A DNA stretch of 64,000 nucleotides from Pseudomonadota bacterium (GCA_020160875.1 JAIUPE010000001.1:1-64000), one strand, 5' to 3'; positions 25,699 through 37,304 are shown, numbered from the stretch's first letter. The notes: generated by a model not told the origin, from the sequence alone. Program-made: numbers and translations.

Positions 25699-26961
25699 AT
25701 GCATCTTCAGGAACTGAAGCGCAAAACCCCCGCAGAACTCCTCAGCTTCGCTGAGGAATGCGGCATCGAGAACGCCTCAAACCTTCGTCGCCAGGATCTA
25801 CTGTTCGGGATTTTGAAAGTCCTGGCTGAAAAAGACACGTCGATCGACGGCAACGGTGTTTTGGAAATCCTGCAGGATGGCTTTGGCTTCCTGCGCTCGC
25901 CGGAAGCAAACTACCTGCCGGGCCCCGATGATATTTATGTGTCGCCGAGCCAAGTTCGGCGCTTTGGGCTACGCACCGGCGATACGGTAGAGGGTCAGAT
26001 CCGTGCGCCAAAGGACGGTGAACGTTATTTCGCGCTCCTGAAGGTCAACACCATCAATTTCGAGGATCCGGACAACGTCCGCCACCGGATCAACTTCGAC
26101 AACCTGACGCCGCTTTATCCAGACGAAAAATTGTCGATGGAAGTCGAGCAGAAGGACACGAAGAATAAAGATCTGACTGGCCGCGTGATCGAACTGGTCT
26201 CGCCCCTCGGAAAAGGCCAGCGCGCCCTCATCACCGCTCAGCCGCGAACCGGCAAGACCATCATGTTGCAGAGCATCGCTAACGCGATCGCGGCAAATCA
26301 CCCGGAAGTTTATCTGATCGTGCTTTTGATCGACGAACGCCCGGAAGAAGTCACCGACATGGATCGTACCGTGAAAGGCGAGGTTGTAAGCTCGACTTTC
26401 GACGAACCGGCGTCCCGCCACGTCCAGGTCGCCGAGATGGTGATCGAGAAGGCCAAGCGCCTGGTTGAACACAAGCGTGACGTTGTGATTTTGCTTGATT
26501 CAATTACCCGACTTGCCCGCGCTTACAACACCGTCGTCCCTTCGTCAGGTAAGGTGCTTACGGGCGGCGTGGACGCGAACGCTCTCCAGCGGCCGAAGCG
26601 CTTCTTCGGCGCCGCGCGTAATATCGAAGAAGGCGGTTCTCTGACCATCATCGCGACCGCGCTGATCGACACCGGCAGCCGTATGGACGAAGTGATCTTC
26701 GAAGAGTTCAAGGGGACCGGTAATTCGGAAATCGTCCTCGACCGCAAGCTCTCGGACAAGCGTGTGTTCCCGGCAATTGACATCACCAAGTCGGGTACGC
26801 GTAAGGAAGAATTGTTGGTCAAGCAGGGCGATCTATCGAAGATGTGGGTCCTGCGCCGTATTCTGGACCCGATGGGTGTTCAAGACGGCATGGAGTTCCT
26901 GCTCGACAAGCTGCGGGACTCGAAAAACAATGGCGATTTCTTCGACCGCATGAACAAATAA
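25699..26961 (+). CDS. rho: Transcription termination factor Rho
   Basis: Hexameric RNA helicase that ends transcription at C-rich rut sites. The 420 residues have the N-terminal helical domain ([20 protein letters not shown] region), the cold-shock RNA-binding domain with [22 protein letters not shown], the RecA-like motor with Walker A AQPRTGKT (about 177-184), Walker [17 protein letters not shown], and the closing [15 protein letters not shown]. No insertion is present. It is transcribed away from the putative origin and followed by a strong terminator. Confidence 0.98.
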   Translation: MHLQELKRKTPAELLSFAEECGIENASNLRRQDLLFGILKVLAEKDTSIDGNGVLEILQDGFGFLRSPEANYLPGPDDIYVSPSQVRRFGLRTGDTVEGQIRAPKDGERYFALLKVNTINFEDPDNVRHRINFDNLTPLYPDEKLSMEVEQKDTKNKDLTGRVIELVSPLGKGQRALITAQPRTGKTIMLQSIANAIAANHPEVYLIVLLIDERPEEVTDMDRTVKGEVVSSTFDEPASRHVQVAEMVIEKAKRLVEHKRDVVILLDSITRLARAYNTVVPSSGKVLTGGVDANALQRPKRFFGAARNIEEGGSLTIIATALIDTGSRMDEVIFEEFKGTGNSEIVLDRKLSDKRVFPAIDITKSGTRKEELLVKQGDLSKMWVLRRILDPMGVQDGMEFLLDKLRDSKNNGDFFDRMNK

Positions 26962-26985
26962 GCGGGCGGATCAGCAGACAAAAAA

Positions 26986-27015
26986 GAGCGGACGCTTCAA
27001 ACGTCCGCTCTTTTT
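26986..27015 (+). terminator. Intrinsic terminator after rho (bidirectional)
   Basis: A perfect 9-bp stem, GAGCGGACG (26986-26994) with CGTCCGCTC (27002-27010), a 7-nt loop, then TTTTT. An A-run precedes the stem, so the reverse strand also ends in T's and can serve the convergent qor gene. Confidence 0.9.
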
Positions 27016-27033
27016 CTTTGTGCGTTAGCCCGT

Positions 27034-28032
27034 TTAGATCTTCAGCACCGTCGAACCCGTGGTCAAACGGGCTTCCAGCGCGATGTGGGCCTTGGCGGCA
27101 TCCGCGAGCGGGAATGTCTGGCCAATATCGATCTTCACGGCGCCGGATTTCACGACCGCGAACAGAGCGTCGCAGCCCCGCAGGAGATCGGCGCGCGTGG
27201 CAACGAAATCACCGAGACGCGGGCGTGTCATCATGAGGGATCCGCGTGCGGCGAGATGAAGTGGATCGACCGCTGGCGCTGGGCCGGATGCGTTGCCGAA
27301 CGCGACGGCGAGACCGCGGGGCATCAGGCAGTCGAGGGATTTCATGAAGGTATCTTTGCCGACGCCGTCGAAAGCCACGGAGACGCCCTTGCCGCCCGTG
27401 AGTTCGCGCACCTGCGCAACCCAATTCTCATCTTTATAGAAGATGACGTGTTTGCAGCCGGCGTCGCGGGCGAGTTTCGCCTTTTCCTCCGAGCCGACGG
27501 TGCCAATGACATTGATGCCGAGGTGCTTGGCCCACTGAGCGAGGATGAGGCCGACTCCGCCCGCCGCCGCGTGGCAGAGCACCGTTTCACCCGCTTTGAT
27601 GGAACGTAGTTCGTAAAGGAGGTACCAGACGGTGAGCCCGCGCAGCATCATCGCCGCAGCCTGTTCATCCGTTACGCCGTCCGGAATCTTCACGGCCTTC
27701 TCGGCCGGGAAGATGCGTTCGGCGGCATAACCGCCGACGGGACCAAAACCATAGGCAACGCGGTCGCCGACCTTGAGATCGATCACGCCCCCGCCGACAG
27801 CCGCGACCTTGCCTGCGCCTTCGGAGCCTGGGATCAGCGCGATATCGCCGAAACCGGTCACACTGGGGGCTACTTTATAGAGGCCCGTGCGATGATAGGT
27901 GTCGATGTAATTCACACCCGCGTAGGTCTGCGCGATACGGATTTCGCCGGGACCAGGCTCACCGACAGGGACATCCGCGATCTGCATGACGTCGGGGCCG
28001 CCGTAGGTTTGAATGAGGATGGCTTTGGTCAT
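27034..28032 (-). CDS. Quinone oxidoreductase (zinc-free MDR family)
   Basis: 332-residue medium-chain dehydrogenase/reductase of the NADPH:quinone reductase class. It lacks zinc ligands and has YAGVNYIDTYHRTGLY near the N-terminus, the GSEGAGKVAAVG segment and the NADPH loop AAAGGVGLILAQWAKHLG. The probable role is one-electron or two-electron reduction of quinones in the cytosol. The ATG overlaps the ogt stop (ATGA), so the two are translationally coupled. It ends near the bidirectional terminator it shares with rho. Confidence 0.9.
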   Translation of the reverse strand: MTKAILIQTYGGPDVMQIADVPVGEPGPGEIRIAQTYAGVNYIDTYHRTGLYKVAPSVTGFGDIALIPGSEGAGKVAAVGGGVIDLKVGDRVAYGFGPVGGYAAERIFPAEKAVKIPDGVTDEQAAAMMLRGLTVWYLLYELRSIKAGETVLCHAAAGGVGLILAQWAKHLGINVIGTVGSEEKAKLARDAGCKHVIFYKDENWVAQVRELTGGKGVSVAFDGVGKDTFMKSLDCLMPRGLAVAFGNASGPAPAVDPLHLAARGSLMMTRPRLGDFVATRADLLRGCDALFAVVKSGAVKIDIGQTFPLADAAKAHIALEARLTTGSTVLKI

Positions 28033-28481
28033 AGGGGCATCATCGCCTTTTCAAGTTCGAGGAGCGCGATTTTTGTTTCCACACCACCGGCGCCGGAGTA
28101 ACCGCCGAGACCGCTCGCGCCCACGACACGGTGGCAGGGAATAATCACGGGGAACCGATTACGGCCACACGCGGTGCCGACCGCCTGCGCACTGACTTTC
28201 AGGCGCTTGGCGATATCGCCGTAAGTAAGCGTCTTGCCGGCGGGGATCTTGCACATCTCGCGCCAGACCTGCTTTTGGAAATCCGTGCCTTCGATACGCA
28301 GCGGCAGGTCGAACTTCTCCAGCGTGCCGTCAAAATATTCCTCGAGCTGGCGCTTGGCATTCTTCAACAAGGGTGTGGCTTTCTGATCGCGCGCCCAGCC
28401 CCAATCGATGGAGACGATCTTGCCCTCATCCTCGCTGATGGTGATGTCGCCGATGGGGGAGTGCATGGAAAGCTGCGGCAT
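28029..28481 (-). CDS. ogt: Methylated-DNA--protein-cysteine S-methyltransferase
   Basis: Suicide repair protein that takes methyl groups from O6-methylguanine. The 150 residues carry the active-site PCHRVV with Cys116, the helix-turn-helix region TLTYGDIAKRLKVSAQAVG and the arginine-finger-type CGRNRFPVIIP. It lacks the N-terminal Ada domain, so it is a stand-alone repair enzyme. Its stop overlaps the qor start; the DUF255 gene lies 9 bp upstream on the same strand. Confidence 0.93.
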   Translation of the reverse strand: MPQLSMHSPIGDITISEDEGKIVSIDWGWARDQKATPLLKNAKRQLEEYFDGTLEKFDLPLRIEGTDFQKQVWREMCKIPAGKTLTYGDIAKRLKVSAQAVGTACGRNRFPVIIPCHRVVGASGLGGYSGAGGVETKIALLELEKAMMPL

Positions 28482-28490
28482 GCGGCACCT

Positions 28491-30539
<2,049 letters not shown>

Positions 30540-30614
30540 AGGGCCTTACTTTGGGGGCGCTACCTTAGGCGTCCGTTCCCGCCACTTCCATCCTCTTTCC
30601 CGTGAGATCCCATC

Positions 30615-30854
30615 ATGAAAGTCACCATCAATATCGACTGCACGCCGGCAGAAGCGCGTTCGTTCATGGGGCTGCCGGATGTCGCGCCATTTCAGAATGC
30701 GATGCTCGACGAGATGAAGAACCGCATGAGCAGCGCGGCGGCGGCGATGGAGCCGGAGAAGATGTTGAAGACGTTGTTTCCCTTGCAATCCGAAGGCATG
30801 GCCGAGCTTCAGAAGGCCTTTTGGAATTCCTTCACGGGCGCGGCCAACAAATAA
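30615..30854 (+). CDS. Small DUF6489-type protein
   Basis: 79 residues beginning MKVTINIDCTPAEARSFMG, amphipathic, with a C-terminal helix (MAELQKAFWNSFTG). It resembles a short alphaproteobacterial family known to me as DUF6489, with no assigned function. It ends 10 bp before mnmE and is probably cotranscribed with it; the gene is divergent from the DUF255 gene. The name rests on recall of the N-terminal pattern and would need a profile search. Confidence 0.75.
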   Translation: MKVTINIDCTPAEARSFMGLPDVAPFQNAMLDEMKNRMSSAAAAMEPEKMLKTLFPLQSEGMAELQKAFWNSFTGAANK

Positions 30855-30864
30855 GGCCGGCTAA

Positions 30865-32190
30865 ATGATCGCTGAGACGATTTTCGCGCTGGCCTCCGCT
30901 CCGGGGCGCGCGGGCATCGCGGTTGTGCGTGTCTCGGGCCCGGACACGGGCGCGGCGCTCGCGGCGATCGGCTGCCACATCCCTGAAGCGCGCAAAGCCA
31001 CGCGCGCGAAATTCCGCGACTCCGCCGGTACGTTGATCGACGACGGTCTTGTTCTGTGGTTTCCCGCGCCTGCGAGTTTCACGGGCGAGGATGTCGCCGA
31101 GTTGCACATCCACGGCGGCCGCGCCGTGGTCGCGCATCTGTCCGATGCTCTTTCGAAGATCGAGGGCGTCCGTCCGGCGGAAGCGGGTGAATTCACCCGC
31201 CGCGCCTTCGAGCACGGCAAGATGGACCTCACACAGGCCGAGGCGCTCGCCGATCTCATCGACGCGGAAACGCGCGCCCAGCAGCGCCAGGCGCTGCGGC
31301 AGATGGGCGGCGCGCTCAAGGAATTATACGACGACTGGCGCCACCGGCTCGTGCAGGCGCTGGCGCATCTGGAAGCCGTGATCGACTTTCCCGATGAGGA
31401 TCTGCCCGAGAACGTGGCGGCGCGCATGTGGGACGAAGTCGCGGACTTACGCCGCGACATTACCGCGCATCTCGATGACGGCCATCGCGGTGAAAGAACC
31501 CGCGACGGCGTGCATGTGGCGATCATCGGACCGCCCAATGCCGGCAAGTCGAGTTTGCTGAATGCGCTGGTGCGGCGTGACGCCGCCATCGTCTCGGATA
31601 TCCCCGGCACGACGCGCGATGTGATCGAGGTTCATCTCGATCTCGGCGGTTTCGCCGTGACCATCGCCGACACCGCGGGCCTGCGCGATGCGAGTGATGT
31701 GATTGAGGATGAAGGCATCCGCCGCGCCCATAAACGGGCGAAAGACGCCGATCTCAAGATCGCGCTGTTCGACGGCGCGGTATTTCCGGCGCGCGACGCG
31801 GCGACGGAAGCCTTGCGCGATGCGCGCACTCTTGCGGTGGTCAACAAAGCCGACCTCATCAAGGGCGCGAAAGCTTTCGACGTGCGCGAAGGCTTGCACT
31901 TCATCTCGGTGAAGTCCGGATTTGGGCTCGCGGAATTTCTCGCGGCGCTCGAAGCCCGCGTGCGCGATGAAAGCGATGCCGGCGCCGGCGCTCCGCTCAC
32001 CCGGGCGCGTCACCGAGTCGCGCTGGAGGAATGCCGGGATGCCCTCGACCGGGCCAAGGCGGCGCCGCTCGCCGAGCTGGCGGCCGAGGACCTGCGACTC
32101 GCCGCCCGGGCGCTGGGCCGTCTGACCGGCCGCGTCGACGTGGATGAGATCCTGGACGTCGTCTTTCGCGATTTCTGCATCGGAAAGTAA
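30865..32190 (+). CDS. mnmE: tRNA modification GTPase MnmE (TrmE)
   Basis: With MnmG installs the aminomethyl-type modification at U34 of certain tRNAs. The 441 residues have the folate-binding N-terminal domain (TIFALASAPGRAGIAVVRVSG), a helical domain split around the G domain, the P-loop GPPNAGKSS, switch DIPGTTRD, DTAGL, NKAD, and the C-terminal FCIGK with the essential Cys. mnmG follows after 132 bp, the two partners being neighbours as in Caulobacter. Confidence 0.97.
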   Translation: MIAETIFALASAPGRAGIAVVRVSGPDTGAALAAIGCHIPEARKATRAKFRDSAGTLIDDGLVLWFPAPASFTGEDVAELHIHGGRAVVAHLSDALSKIEGVRPAEAGEFTRRAFEHGKMDLTQAEALADLIDAETRAQQRQALRQMGGALKELYDDWRHRLVQALAHLEAVIDFPDEDLPENVAARMWDEVADLRRDITAHLDDGHRGERTRDGVHVAIIGPPNAGKSSLLNALVRRDAAIVSDIPGTTRDVIEVHLDLGGFAVTIADTAGLRDASDVIEDEGIRRAHKRAKDADLKIALFDGAVFPARDAATEALRDARTLAVVNKADLIKGAKAFDVREGLHFISVKSGFGLAEFLAALEARVRDESDAGAGAPLTRARHRVALEECRDALDRAKAAPLAELAAEDLRLAARALGRLTGRVDVDEILDVVFRDFCIGK

Positions 32191-32196
32191 GTCTGG

Positions 32197-32214
32197 CCCA
32201 AAAATATTTTTGGG
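32197..32214. repeat. 18-bp perfect palindrome after mnmE
   Basis: CCCAAAAATATTTTTGGG is fully self-complementary and is followed by a GC-rich repeat (ggcggcgccgcggcggcgcc). It may be part of a terminator for mnmE or a protein-binding site; no T-run follows, so the first option is weak. Confidence 0.5.
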
Positions 32215-32294
32215 ATCGCCAACCGGCGGCGCCGCGGCGGCGCCCCTAAAACCCTTTGGGTGACTCCGCCCTCCCGCGATATAAGGGCGCACCT

Positions 32295-32303
32295 TTATCC
32301 ACA
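32295..32303 (+). promoter_or_regulatory. Perfect DnaA box upstream of mnmG
   Basis: TTATCCACA, exact match to the consensus DnaA box, 20 bp before the mnmG ATG. A second, weaker copy, TTATCCATG (32317-32325), is spaced 22 bp away and overlaps the start codon. This places DnaA binding where it could repress or time mnmG expression. It is also the only perfect box I found in the window. Confidence 0.6.
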
Positions 32304-32322
32304 GCTTTTCCCGGACTTATCC

Positions 32323-34206
32323 ATGGATCCCACTGGGGCCCGGACATACGACGTCATTGTCGTCGGCGGAGGTCATGCGGGCTGCGAAGCCGCCGCGGCC
32401 GCCGCCCGGTTTGGCGCGCGCACCCTTTTAGTGACTCATAAAGTCGAGACCATCGGTCAGATGTCGTGCAATCCGGCCATCGGCGGATTGGCGAAGGGCC
32501 ACCTCGTTCGTGAAATCGACGCCCTCGACGGGATCATGGGCCGCGCGACGGACCTCGGCGGCATCCAGTTCCGGATGCTGAACCAGTCCAAGGGCCCTGC
32601 CGTCCGGGGTCCCCGGGCCCAAGCCGACCGCAAACTCTATAAAAAGGCGGTTCAAGACCTGCTGGCGGCACAGCCGAATCTCGAGATTCGGGCCGGCGGC
32701 ATCGAAGATTTGATAATTGATTCAAAAGGTTGTCGCATTTTGGGGGTTGTGGCCGGCGATGGCCGCGAAATCCGTGCCGGGGCCGTCGTCCTCACCACGG
32801 GCACCTTCCTCAACGGCTTGATTCATAGGGGAGAAAACCGAATTCCCGCGGGGCGCATCGGTGAAGCCCCGGCGCTTGGGCTTTCGGAAACCTTGAAGCG
32901 CCTGGCCTTTGGCGTCGGCCGCCTTAAGACGGGGACCCCGCCGCGCCTCGATGGCCGGACCATTGACTGGCAGAGCCTGGAGATGCAGTCGGGCGACGAC
33001 CCGCCCGGGCCCTTCTCGTTCCTGACCGACAAGATCACCACGCCGCAGGTCCAATGCGGGGTCACTTATACCAGCCCCGAAGGTCATGCCTTGATCCTGG
33101 CCAACAAGAGCCGGGCGCCGATCTACAATGGCCAGATCCAAGGCGCGGGGCCGCGCTATTGCCCCTCGATCGAAGACAAGGTCGTGCGGTTTTCGGATCG
33201 TGAGCGGCACCAAATTTTCCTTGAGCCAGAAGGGCTTGATGATGATACCGTTTATCCGAACGGGATCTCCACCTCACTGCCCGAGGATGTGCAGCTCGCC
33301 CTCCTCAAGACCATCGCCGGCCTTGAAAAAGCGGTCATGCTGCAAGCTGGCTACGCCATCGAATACGACTATGTCGATCCGCGCGAACTTTCGGCTACGC
33401 TCGAAACTCGCAAGGTTTCCGGGCTTTACTTCGCCGGTCAGATCAATGGCACGACGGGATATGAGGAGGCGGCGGCGCAAGGCTTGATCGCAGGCCTCAA
33501 TGCCGCGCGCAAAGTCGGCCAAGTTGCGCCTGTCACCTTTGACCGCGCTGAAGGTTATCTCGGGGTGATGGTCGACGACCTCACCACCCTCGGCACCAGC
33601 GAGCCCTACCGTATGTTCACCTCGCGCGCCGAATACCGGCTTCAGCTGCGTGCCGACAACGCGGACCTTCGCCTGACGGAAAAAGGCATCGCCGCTGGAT
33701 GCGTCGGCTCCTTGCGAGCGAACCGTTTCGCCGAGAAGAAAGTTGCTCTTGACGAGCTCCGATCGCGTCTCGCCGAGATCTCGGTTACTCCGGCGGAGCT
33801 TCAAAAGCGTGGCCTGACCGTTAATCAGGACGGCGTGCGCCGGAATGGACTGAATATCCTGTCGATGCCCGAAATGAATTATGCCCGCTTGCGGGAGCTC
33901 TTTTCGGAGCTCCCCGACGCGACGACCCCTGTTATTGAGCAAGTCGAGATCGAAGCCCGCTATGCTGGCTATATGGACCGTCAAACCGCCGATATCCGGT
34001 CCTTCCGCCGGGATGAGGCGCTGCGCCTTCCCGATGATCTGGATGTTGACGCCATTGGGGGCCTGTCAAATGAAGTGCGTCAGAAGCTAAAGACTGGCCG
34101 TCCTGCAACCCTGGGCGCGGCCGCACGCATTCCGGGCGTGACCCCGGCCGCGCTCACCGCCCTGCTTCGCCATGTCCGCCGGGACCGCGACGCCGACGTC
34201 GCCTGA
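32323..34206 (+). CDS. mnmG: tRNA uridine-5-carboxymethylaminomethyl modification enzyme MnmG (GidA)
   Basis: FAD protein that works with MnmE on tRNA wobble uridines. The 627 residues start with the FAD loop [12 protein letters not shown] (about 14-25), continue with [16 protein letters not shown] and [11 protein letters not shown], and contain the central catalytic stretch [14 protein letters not shown]. The C-terminal helical domain docks MnmE. I chose the ATG giving [10 protein letters not shown]; an in-frame GTG at 32260 would place a DnaA box inside the gene. rsmG starts directly after the stop. Confidence 0.97.
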   Translation: MDPTGARTYDVIVVGGGHAGCEAAAAAARFGARTLLVTHKVETIGQMSCNPAIGGLAKGHLVREIDALDGIMGRATDLGGIQFRMLNQSKGPAVRGPRAQADRKLYKKAVQDLLAAQPNLEIRAGGIEDLIIDSKGCRILGVVAGDGREIRAGAVVLTTGTFLNGLIHRGENRIPAGRIGEAPALGLSETLKRLAFGVGRLKTGTPPRLDGRTIDWQSLEMQSGDDPPGPFSFLTDKITTPQVQCGVTYTSPEGHALILANKSRAPIYNGQIQGAGPRYCPSIEDKVVRFSDRERHQIFLEPEGLDDDTVYPNGISTSLPEDVQLALLKTIAGLEKAVMLQAGYAIEYDYVDPRELSATLETRKVSGLYFAGQINGTTGYEEAAAQGLIAGLNAARKVGQVAPVTFDRAEGYLGVMVDDLTTLGTSEPYRMFTSRAEYRLQLRADNADLRLTEKGIAAGCVGSLRANRFAEKKVALDELRSRLAEISVTPAELQKRGLTVNQDGVRRNGLNILSMPEMNYARLRELFSELPDATTPVIEQVEIEARYAGYMDRQTADIRSFRRDEALRLPDDLDVDAIGGLSNEVRQKLKTGRPATLGAAARIPGVTPAALTALLRHVRRDRDADVA

Positions 34207-34875
34207 GTGTTTCACGTGAAACATGCCCCCATTAGTGGCCCTGAAGCTTTCCAGGCAACCTTCAATGTTTCACGTGAAACACTGGAGCGGTTGAAAACCT
34301 ACGCCGACCTCCTCGTCAAATGGAACGCGAAGATCAATCTGGTTAGTCCGGATTCCATCCCCAGTTTATGGCATCGGCATATTGCTGATTCTGCTCAGCT
34401 TTTTCGATTCATTCCCCAGAATACCCCCAATTTACTGGATGTGGGTTCGGGGGCAGGCTTCCCGGGGCTAGTCCTAGCGATCATGGGCGTCCCTGACGTC
34501 CATCTGGTGGAAGTGGACCAGCGGAAAGTGGCCTTCATGCGCGAAGCGGCCCGTCTCGCGGGGGTCCGCGTGACCTTCCATGGCGCCCGGATCGAATCTA
34601 TCCCCGCTTTTCAGGTCCAAGCGGTGACGGCCCGCGCGCTGGCGGCTTTAGAGCGCCTTTTGGACTGGACCGCGCCCTTCCGGGGACCCGAGACCTTATG
34701 CCTGTTTTTAAAGGGTCAAACGGTTGAGGCTGAATTGACGGAAGCCCACAAGCAATGGACAATGGCGGTCGATCGGCAGCAAAGTCTGACCGATCCCACA
34801 GGAACCATTCTGTCCCTTCGTGAGGTCCGCCGTGTCCGAGACGATAACGTCCGCGACGAGCTCCCCCGTCCCTGA
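34207..34875 (+). CDS. rsmG: 16S rRNA (guanine527-N7)-methyltransferase RsmG (GidB)
   Basis: Methylates N7 of G527 in 16S rRNA, affecting streptomycin binding. The 222 residues have the SAM loop DVGSGAGFPGLVLAI and VHLVEVDQRKVAF. The GTG start is directly after the mnmG stop. Both ends of the N-terminus are shaped by parS: residues MFHVKH come from the first parS and NVSRET from the second, in two different frames. The 3' end overlaps parA by 44 bp, so the genes are coupled. Confidence 0.94.
   Translation: MFHVKHAPISGPEAFQATFNVSRETLERLKTYADLLVKWNAKINLVSPDSIPSLWHRHIADSAQLFRFIPQNTPNLLDVGSGAGFPGLVLAIMGVPDVHLVEVDQRKVAFMREAARLAGVRVTFHGARIESIPAFQVQAVTARALAALERLLDWTAPFRGPETLCLFLKGQTVEAELTEAHKQWTMAVDRQQSLTDPTGTILSLREVRRVRDDNVRDELPRP
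34208..34223. other. parS: parS site 1
   Basis: TGTTTCACGTGAAACA, a perfect 16-bp palindrome identical to the consensus chromosomal parS. It overlaps the rsmG start codon and is translated as part of MFHVKH. ParB loads here and slides as a CTP-bound clamp. Confidence 0.95.
34266..34281. other. parS: parS site 2
   Basis: A second perfect copy of the same 16-bp palindrome, 58 bp from the first, within rsmG codons 20-25 and read as NVSRET in a different frame from copy 1. Two sites this close suggest cooperative or redundant ParB loading. Confidence 0.95.
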
Positions 34876-35686
34876 AACGAGCCCGGAAAATAAGCCGCGC
34901 CGTCCACGGGTTATCGCCATTTCCAATCAGAAAGGCGGCGTTGGAAAGACCACAACGACGGTGAACCTCGCCACCGCCATGGCGGCGGTGAACAAGTGCG
35001 TGCTGGTCATCGACCTGGATCCGCAGGGCAATGCATCGACCAGCTTCGGCATCGATCAGAAGCACCGTGCCGTGAACGCCTACCATTTGCTGACTGGCGG
35101 CGCGGATATGAATGCCGCCGTCGTCGCGACGACCATTCCCGATCTCAGCATCGTGCCTTCGGGCGTCGATCTCGCCGCCGCTGAGCTGGAACTGGTGGAC
35201 CTCGAGAATCGCCAGGCGCGCCTCAAAGACGCGCTGGCCGGTCATGGGCAGAACTGGGATTTCGTCCTGATTGATTGCCCGCCATCGCTCGGTCTCCTGA
35301 CCCTCAATGCGCTGGTCGCAGCCGACGCCGTGATGGTGCCGCTGCAGGCGGAATTCCTTGCATTAGAAGGGATTAGCCAGCTTGTGCGCACCATCGAGCG
35401 GGTCAAGAAAAGCTTCAACCCGAATCTCGAACTGCAGGGCATCGTGCTGACCATGGTCGACCGCCGCAACTCGCTGTCGGTGATGGTGGAGAACGATGTG
35501 CGCGAGTTCTTCGGCCAGAAGGTCTACGCAACGACCATTCCCCGGAACGTGCGCATCTCCGAGGCGCCGTCCCATGGAAAACCCGTGCTGCTCTATGATT
35601 TCAAATCGACGGGCTCGAAGGCCTATCTCGACCTGGCCGGCGAAGTCCTCAAGCGCGAGAGCGCCCCACCGAGTGCTGCAGCATGA
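34832..35686 (+). CDS. parA: Chromosome partitioning ATPase ParA (Soj)
   Basis: Deviant Walker A ATPase that binds DNA non-specifically and draws the ParB-parS complex poleward. The 284 residues hold KGGVGKTTTT (about 34-43, with the signature Lys), DLDPQGNAS and DCPPSLGLLT. The GTG at 34832 has GAGG six bases upstream and lies inside the end of rsmG. parB follows with a 4-bp overlap. It is 9 kb from the putative oriC, as expected for this system. Confidence 0.97.
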   Translation: MSETITSATSSPVPETSPENKPRRPRVIAISNQKGGVGKTTTTVNLATAMAAVNKCVLVIDLDPQGNASTSFGIDQKHRAVNAYHLLTGGADMNAAVVATTIPDLSIVPSGVDLAAAELELVDLENRQARLKDALAGHGQNWDFVLIDCPPSLGLLTLNALVAADAVMVPLQAEFLALEGISQLVRTIERVKKSFNPNLELQGIVLTMVDRRNSLSVMVENDVREFFGQKVYATTIPRNVRISEAPSHGKPVLLYDFKSTGSKAYLDLAGEVLKRESAPPSAAA

Positions 35687-36612
35687 ACGCCGATAGCCCG
35701 AAGCGCCTTGGCCGGGGGCTGAACGCCCTCTTCGGCGAAACCGAGGCCGCGCCTGAAACGCCGGCGGCGCCGGCGCCGGTTGCCGCCGCGCCCGCCGTCG
35801 TGGCCGCGGCCGCCGGTCCGGTCACGCGTCTCGCCGTCGACCTGCTTTCACCCTCGCCCTATCAGCCGCGCCGTCACTTCGACGAGACCGCGCTGTCCGA
35901 GCTTTCCGACTCGGTGCGCGAGAAAGGCGTGATCCAGCCGCTGCTCGTTCGTCCGGACCGCGCGAAGCCTGGGCACTACGAAATCATCGCCGGTGAACGG
36001 CGCTGGCGCGCGGCGCAACGCGCGCAAGTGCACGAAGTGCCGGTGCATCTCGCCGATCTCTCCGACGCCGAGACTCTCGAAGTCGCGCTGATCGAAAACC
36101 TGCAGCGTCAGGACCTCACGCCGGTCGAAGAAGCGCGCGGCTATCAACGCATGCTCGACGAGTTTGGGCATACCCAGGAACGCGTCGGCGAAATCGTCGG
36201 CAAGTCACGCGCGCACGTCGCGAATACGCTGCGTCTTCTGAATCTACCGTTCTCGGTTCTGCAGATGCTCGAGGAAGGAAAGATCACTGCGGGACAAGCG
36301 CGTCCGCTCATCGGCGTATCGCGCGCCGAAGACATCGCGCGCGAGATCGTCAAGAAAGGCATGAGCGCGCGCCAAGCCGAACGCTACGCAAAAAGCTTCG
36401 GCCGTAAAAAGCGCGCGGCGAACATGCTGCCGAAGGACACCGACACAGCCGCGCTCGAACAGAGCCTCGCCAAAGCGACCGGCTATAAAGTGAACATCGC
36501 CTTCGACGGCACCGGCGGCACCGTGACGATCGCTTATGCCAGCCTCGAGCAGCTTGATGATATCGTGCATCGTCTTTCGACAGGCGCGCCGCGTCATGAG
36601 CTGCACGACTAA
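35683..36612 (+). CDS. parB: Chromosome partitioning protein ParB (Spo0J)
   Basis: CTP-dependent DNA clamp that loads at parS. The 309 residues carry the N-terminal ParA-activating stretch (KRLGRGLNALFGE), the CTP-binding domain with GERRWRAA (about 104-111), the helix-turn-helix parS-binding domain (IGKSRAHVANTLRLL region, about 165-215), and a C-terminal dimerisation domain. A Pro/Ala-rich linker separates the ParA-binding end. The ATG overlaps the parA stop (ATGA). Confidence 0.97.
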   Translation: MNADSPKRLGRGLNALFGETEAAPETPAAPAPVAAAPAVVAAAAGPVTRLAVDLLSPSPYQPRRHFDETALSELSDSVREKGVIQPLLVRPDRAKPGHYEIIAGERRWRAAQRAQVHEVPVHLADLSDAETLEVALIENLQRQDLTPVEEARGYQRMLDEFGHTQERVGEIVGKSRAHVANTLRLLNLPFSVLQMLEEGKITAGQARPLIGVSRAEDIAREIVKKGMSARQAERYAKSFGRKKRAANMLPKDTDTAALEQSLAKATGYKVNIAFDGTGGTVTIAYASLEQLDDIVHRLSTGAPRHELHD

Positions 36613-36658
36613 TCGCCTCAGCGAAACCGAATCAATGGCGTGCGCTGCCTTTTATTTT

Positions 36659-36706
36659 GGGCATGTTCTGATCGGAAAACCGCTCACACTTTTCCGGAAC
36701 ATGCCC
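36659..36706. repeat. Mosaic palindromic repeat, copy 2, before the histidine phosphatase
   Basis: Arms GGGCATGTTC (36659-36668) and GAACATGCCC (36697-36706), a 4-nt left bulge (tgat), inner arms CGGAAAA (36673-36679) and TTTTCCG (36690-36696), loop ccgctcacac. The layout matches the xthA-upstream copy. The repeat ends two bases before the phosphatase ATG and supplies its GGAAC ribosome-binding region. It resembles the short palindromic intergenic repeats common in Rhizobiales genomes. Confidence 0.75.
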
Positions 36707-36708
36707 TA

Positions 36709-37296
36709 ATGCTCCCGCACGTTCCGTTCTATTTCCTGCGCCACGGCGAGACCGATTGGAATCGCCGCCGCGTGATGCAGGGCCATATCGACATCGCGCT
36801 CAATGATGTCGGCATCCGCCAGGCGATGGATGTCGCGCCCGCTGTTGCACAGCTTCCGATCAAGACGATTTGCGTGAGCACATTGTCGCGCGCGCGCCGC
36901 ACGGCGGAGATCGTCAACGTCAACAACGCGCCTATCGTCGTCGTCGACACGCTGAAGGAATGCGGCTTCGGTGTTTACGAAGGTCAGGACTCAAACGGTG
37001 CGTGGCGCGCGGGTTGGATGGCCGGTGGGACCATCGAAGGCGGCGAGCGCCGCGTCGACTACATCGCGCGGGTTCACCGCGCGCTGAACGAGGCGCTCTC
37101 ACATCCCGCGCCGGTCCTGATCGTCGCGCATGGCGGAACATTCTGGGCGATGGAAGAACTACTCGGTGAAACCGTGCATGTGCAGAATTGCACACTGTTC
37201 GAAATGACACCGCCCACAGCGGACCGCAAACACTGGAAGGCGACGCAGCTCGCGTGCCCCGTGGAACCGCCGCTCGCGATTGGGCAGGGCCGGTAG
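36709..37296 (+). CDS. Histidine phosphatase family protein (phosphoglycerate-mutase-like)
   Basis: 195 residues with the catalytic RHGETDWN (His12), a second Arg in STLSRARRTAEI and the catalytic-base His in VLIVAHGGTFWAM. Substrate is not determined; close relatives act on sugar phosphates or cofactor intermediates. The start is placed at the ATG two bases after a palindromic repeat. It is convergent with holA, and a short GGCGCTAGCGCC palindrome lies between them. Confidence 0.9.
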   Translation: MLPHVPFYFLRHGETDWNRRRVMQGHIDIALNDVGIRQAMDVAPAVAQLPIKTICVSTLSRARRTAEIVNVNNAPIVVVDTLKECGFGVYEGQDSNGAWRAGWMAGGTIEGGERRVDYIARVHRALNEALSHPAPVLIVAHGGTFWAMEELLGETVHVQNCTLFEMTPPTADRKHWKATQLACPVEPPLAIGQGR

Positions 37297-37304
37297 AGGC
37301 GGCG

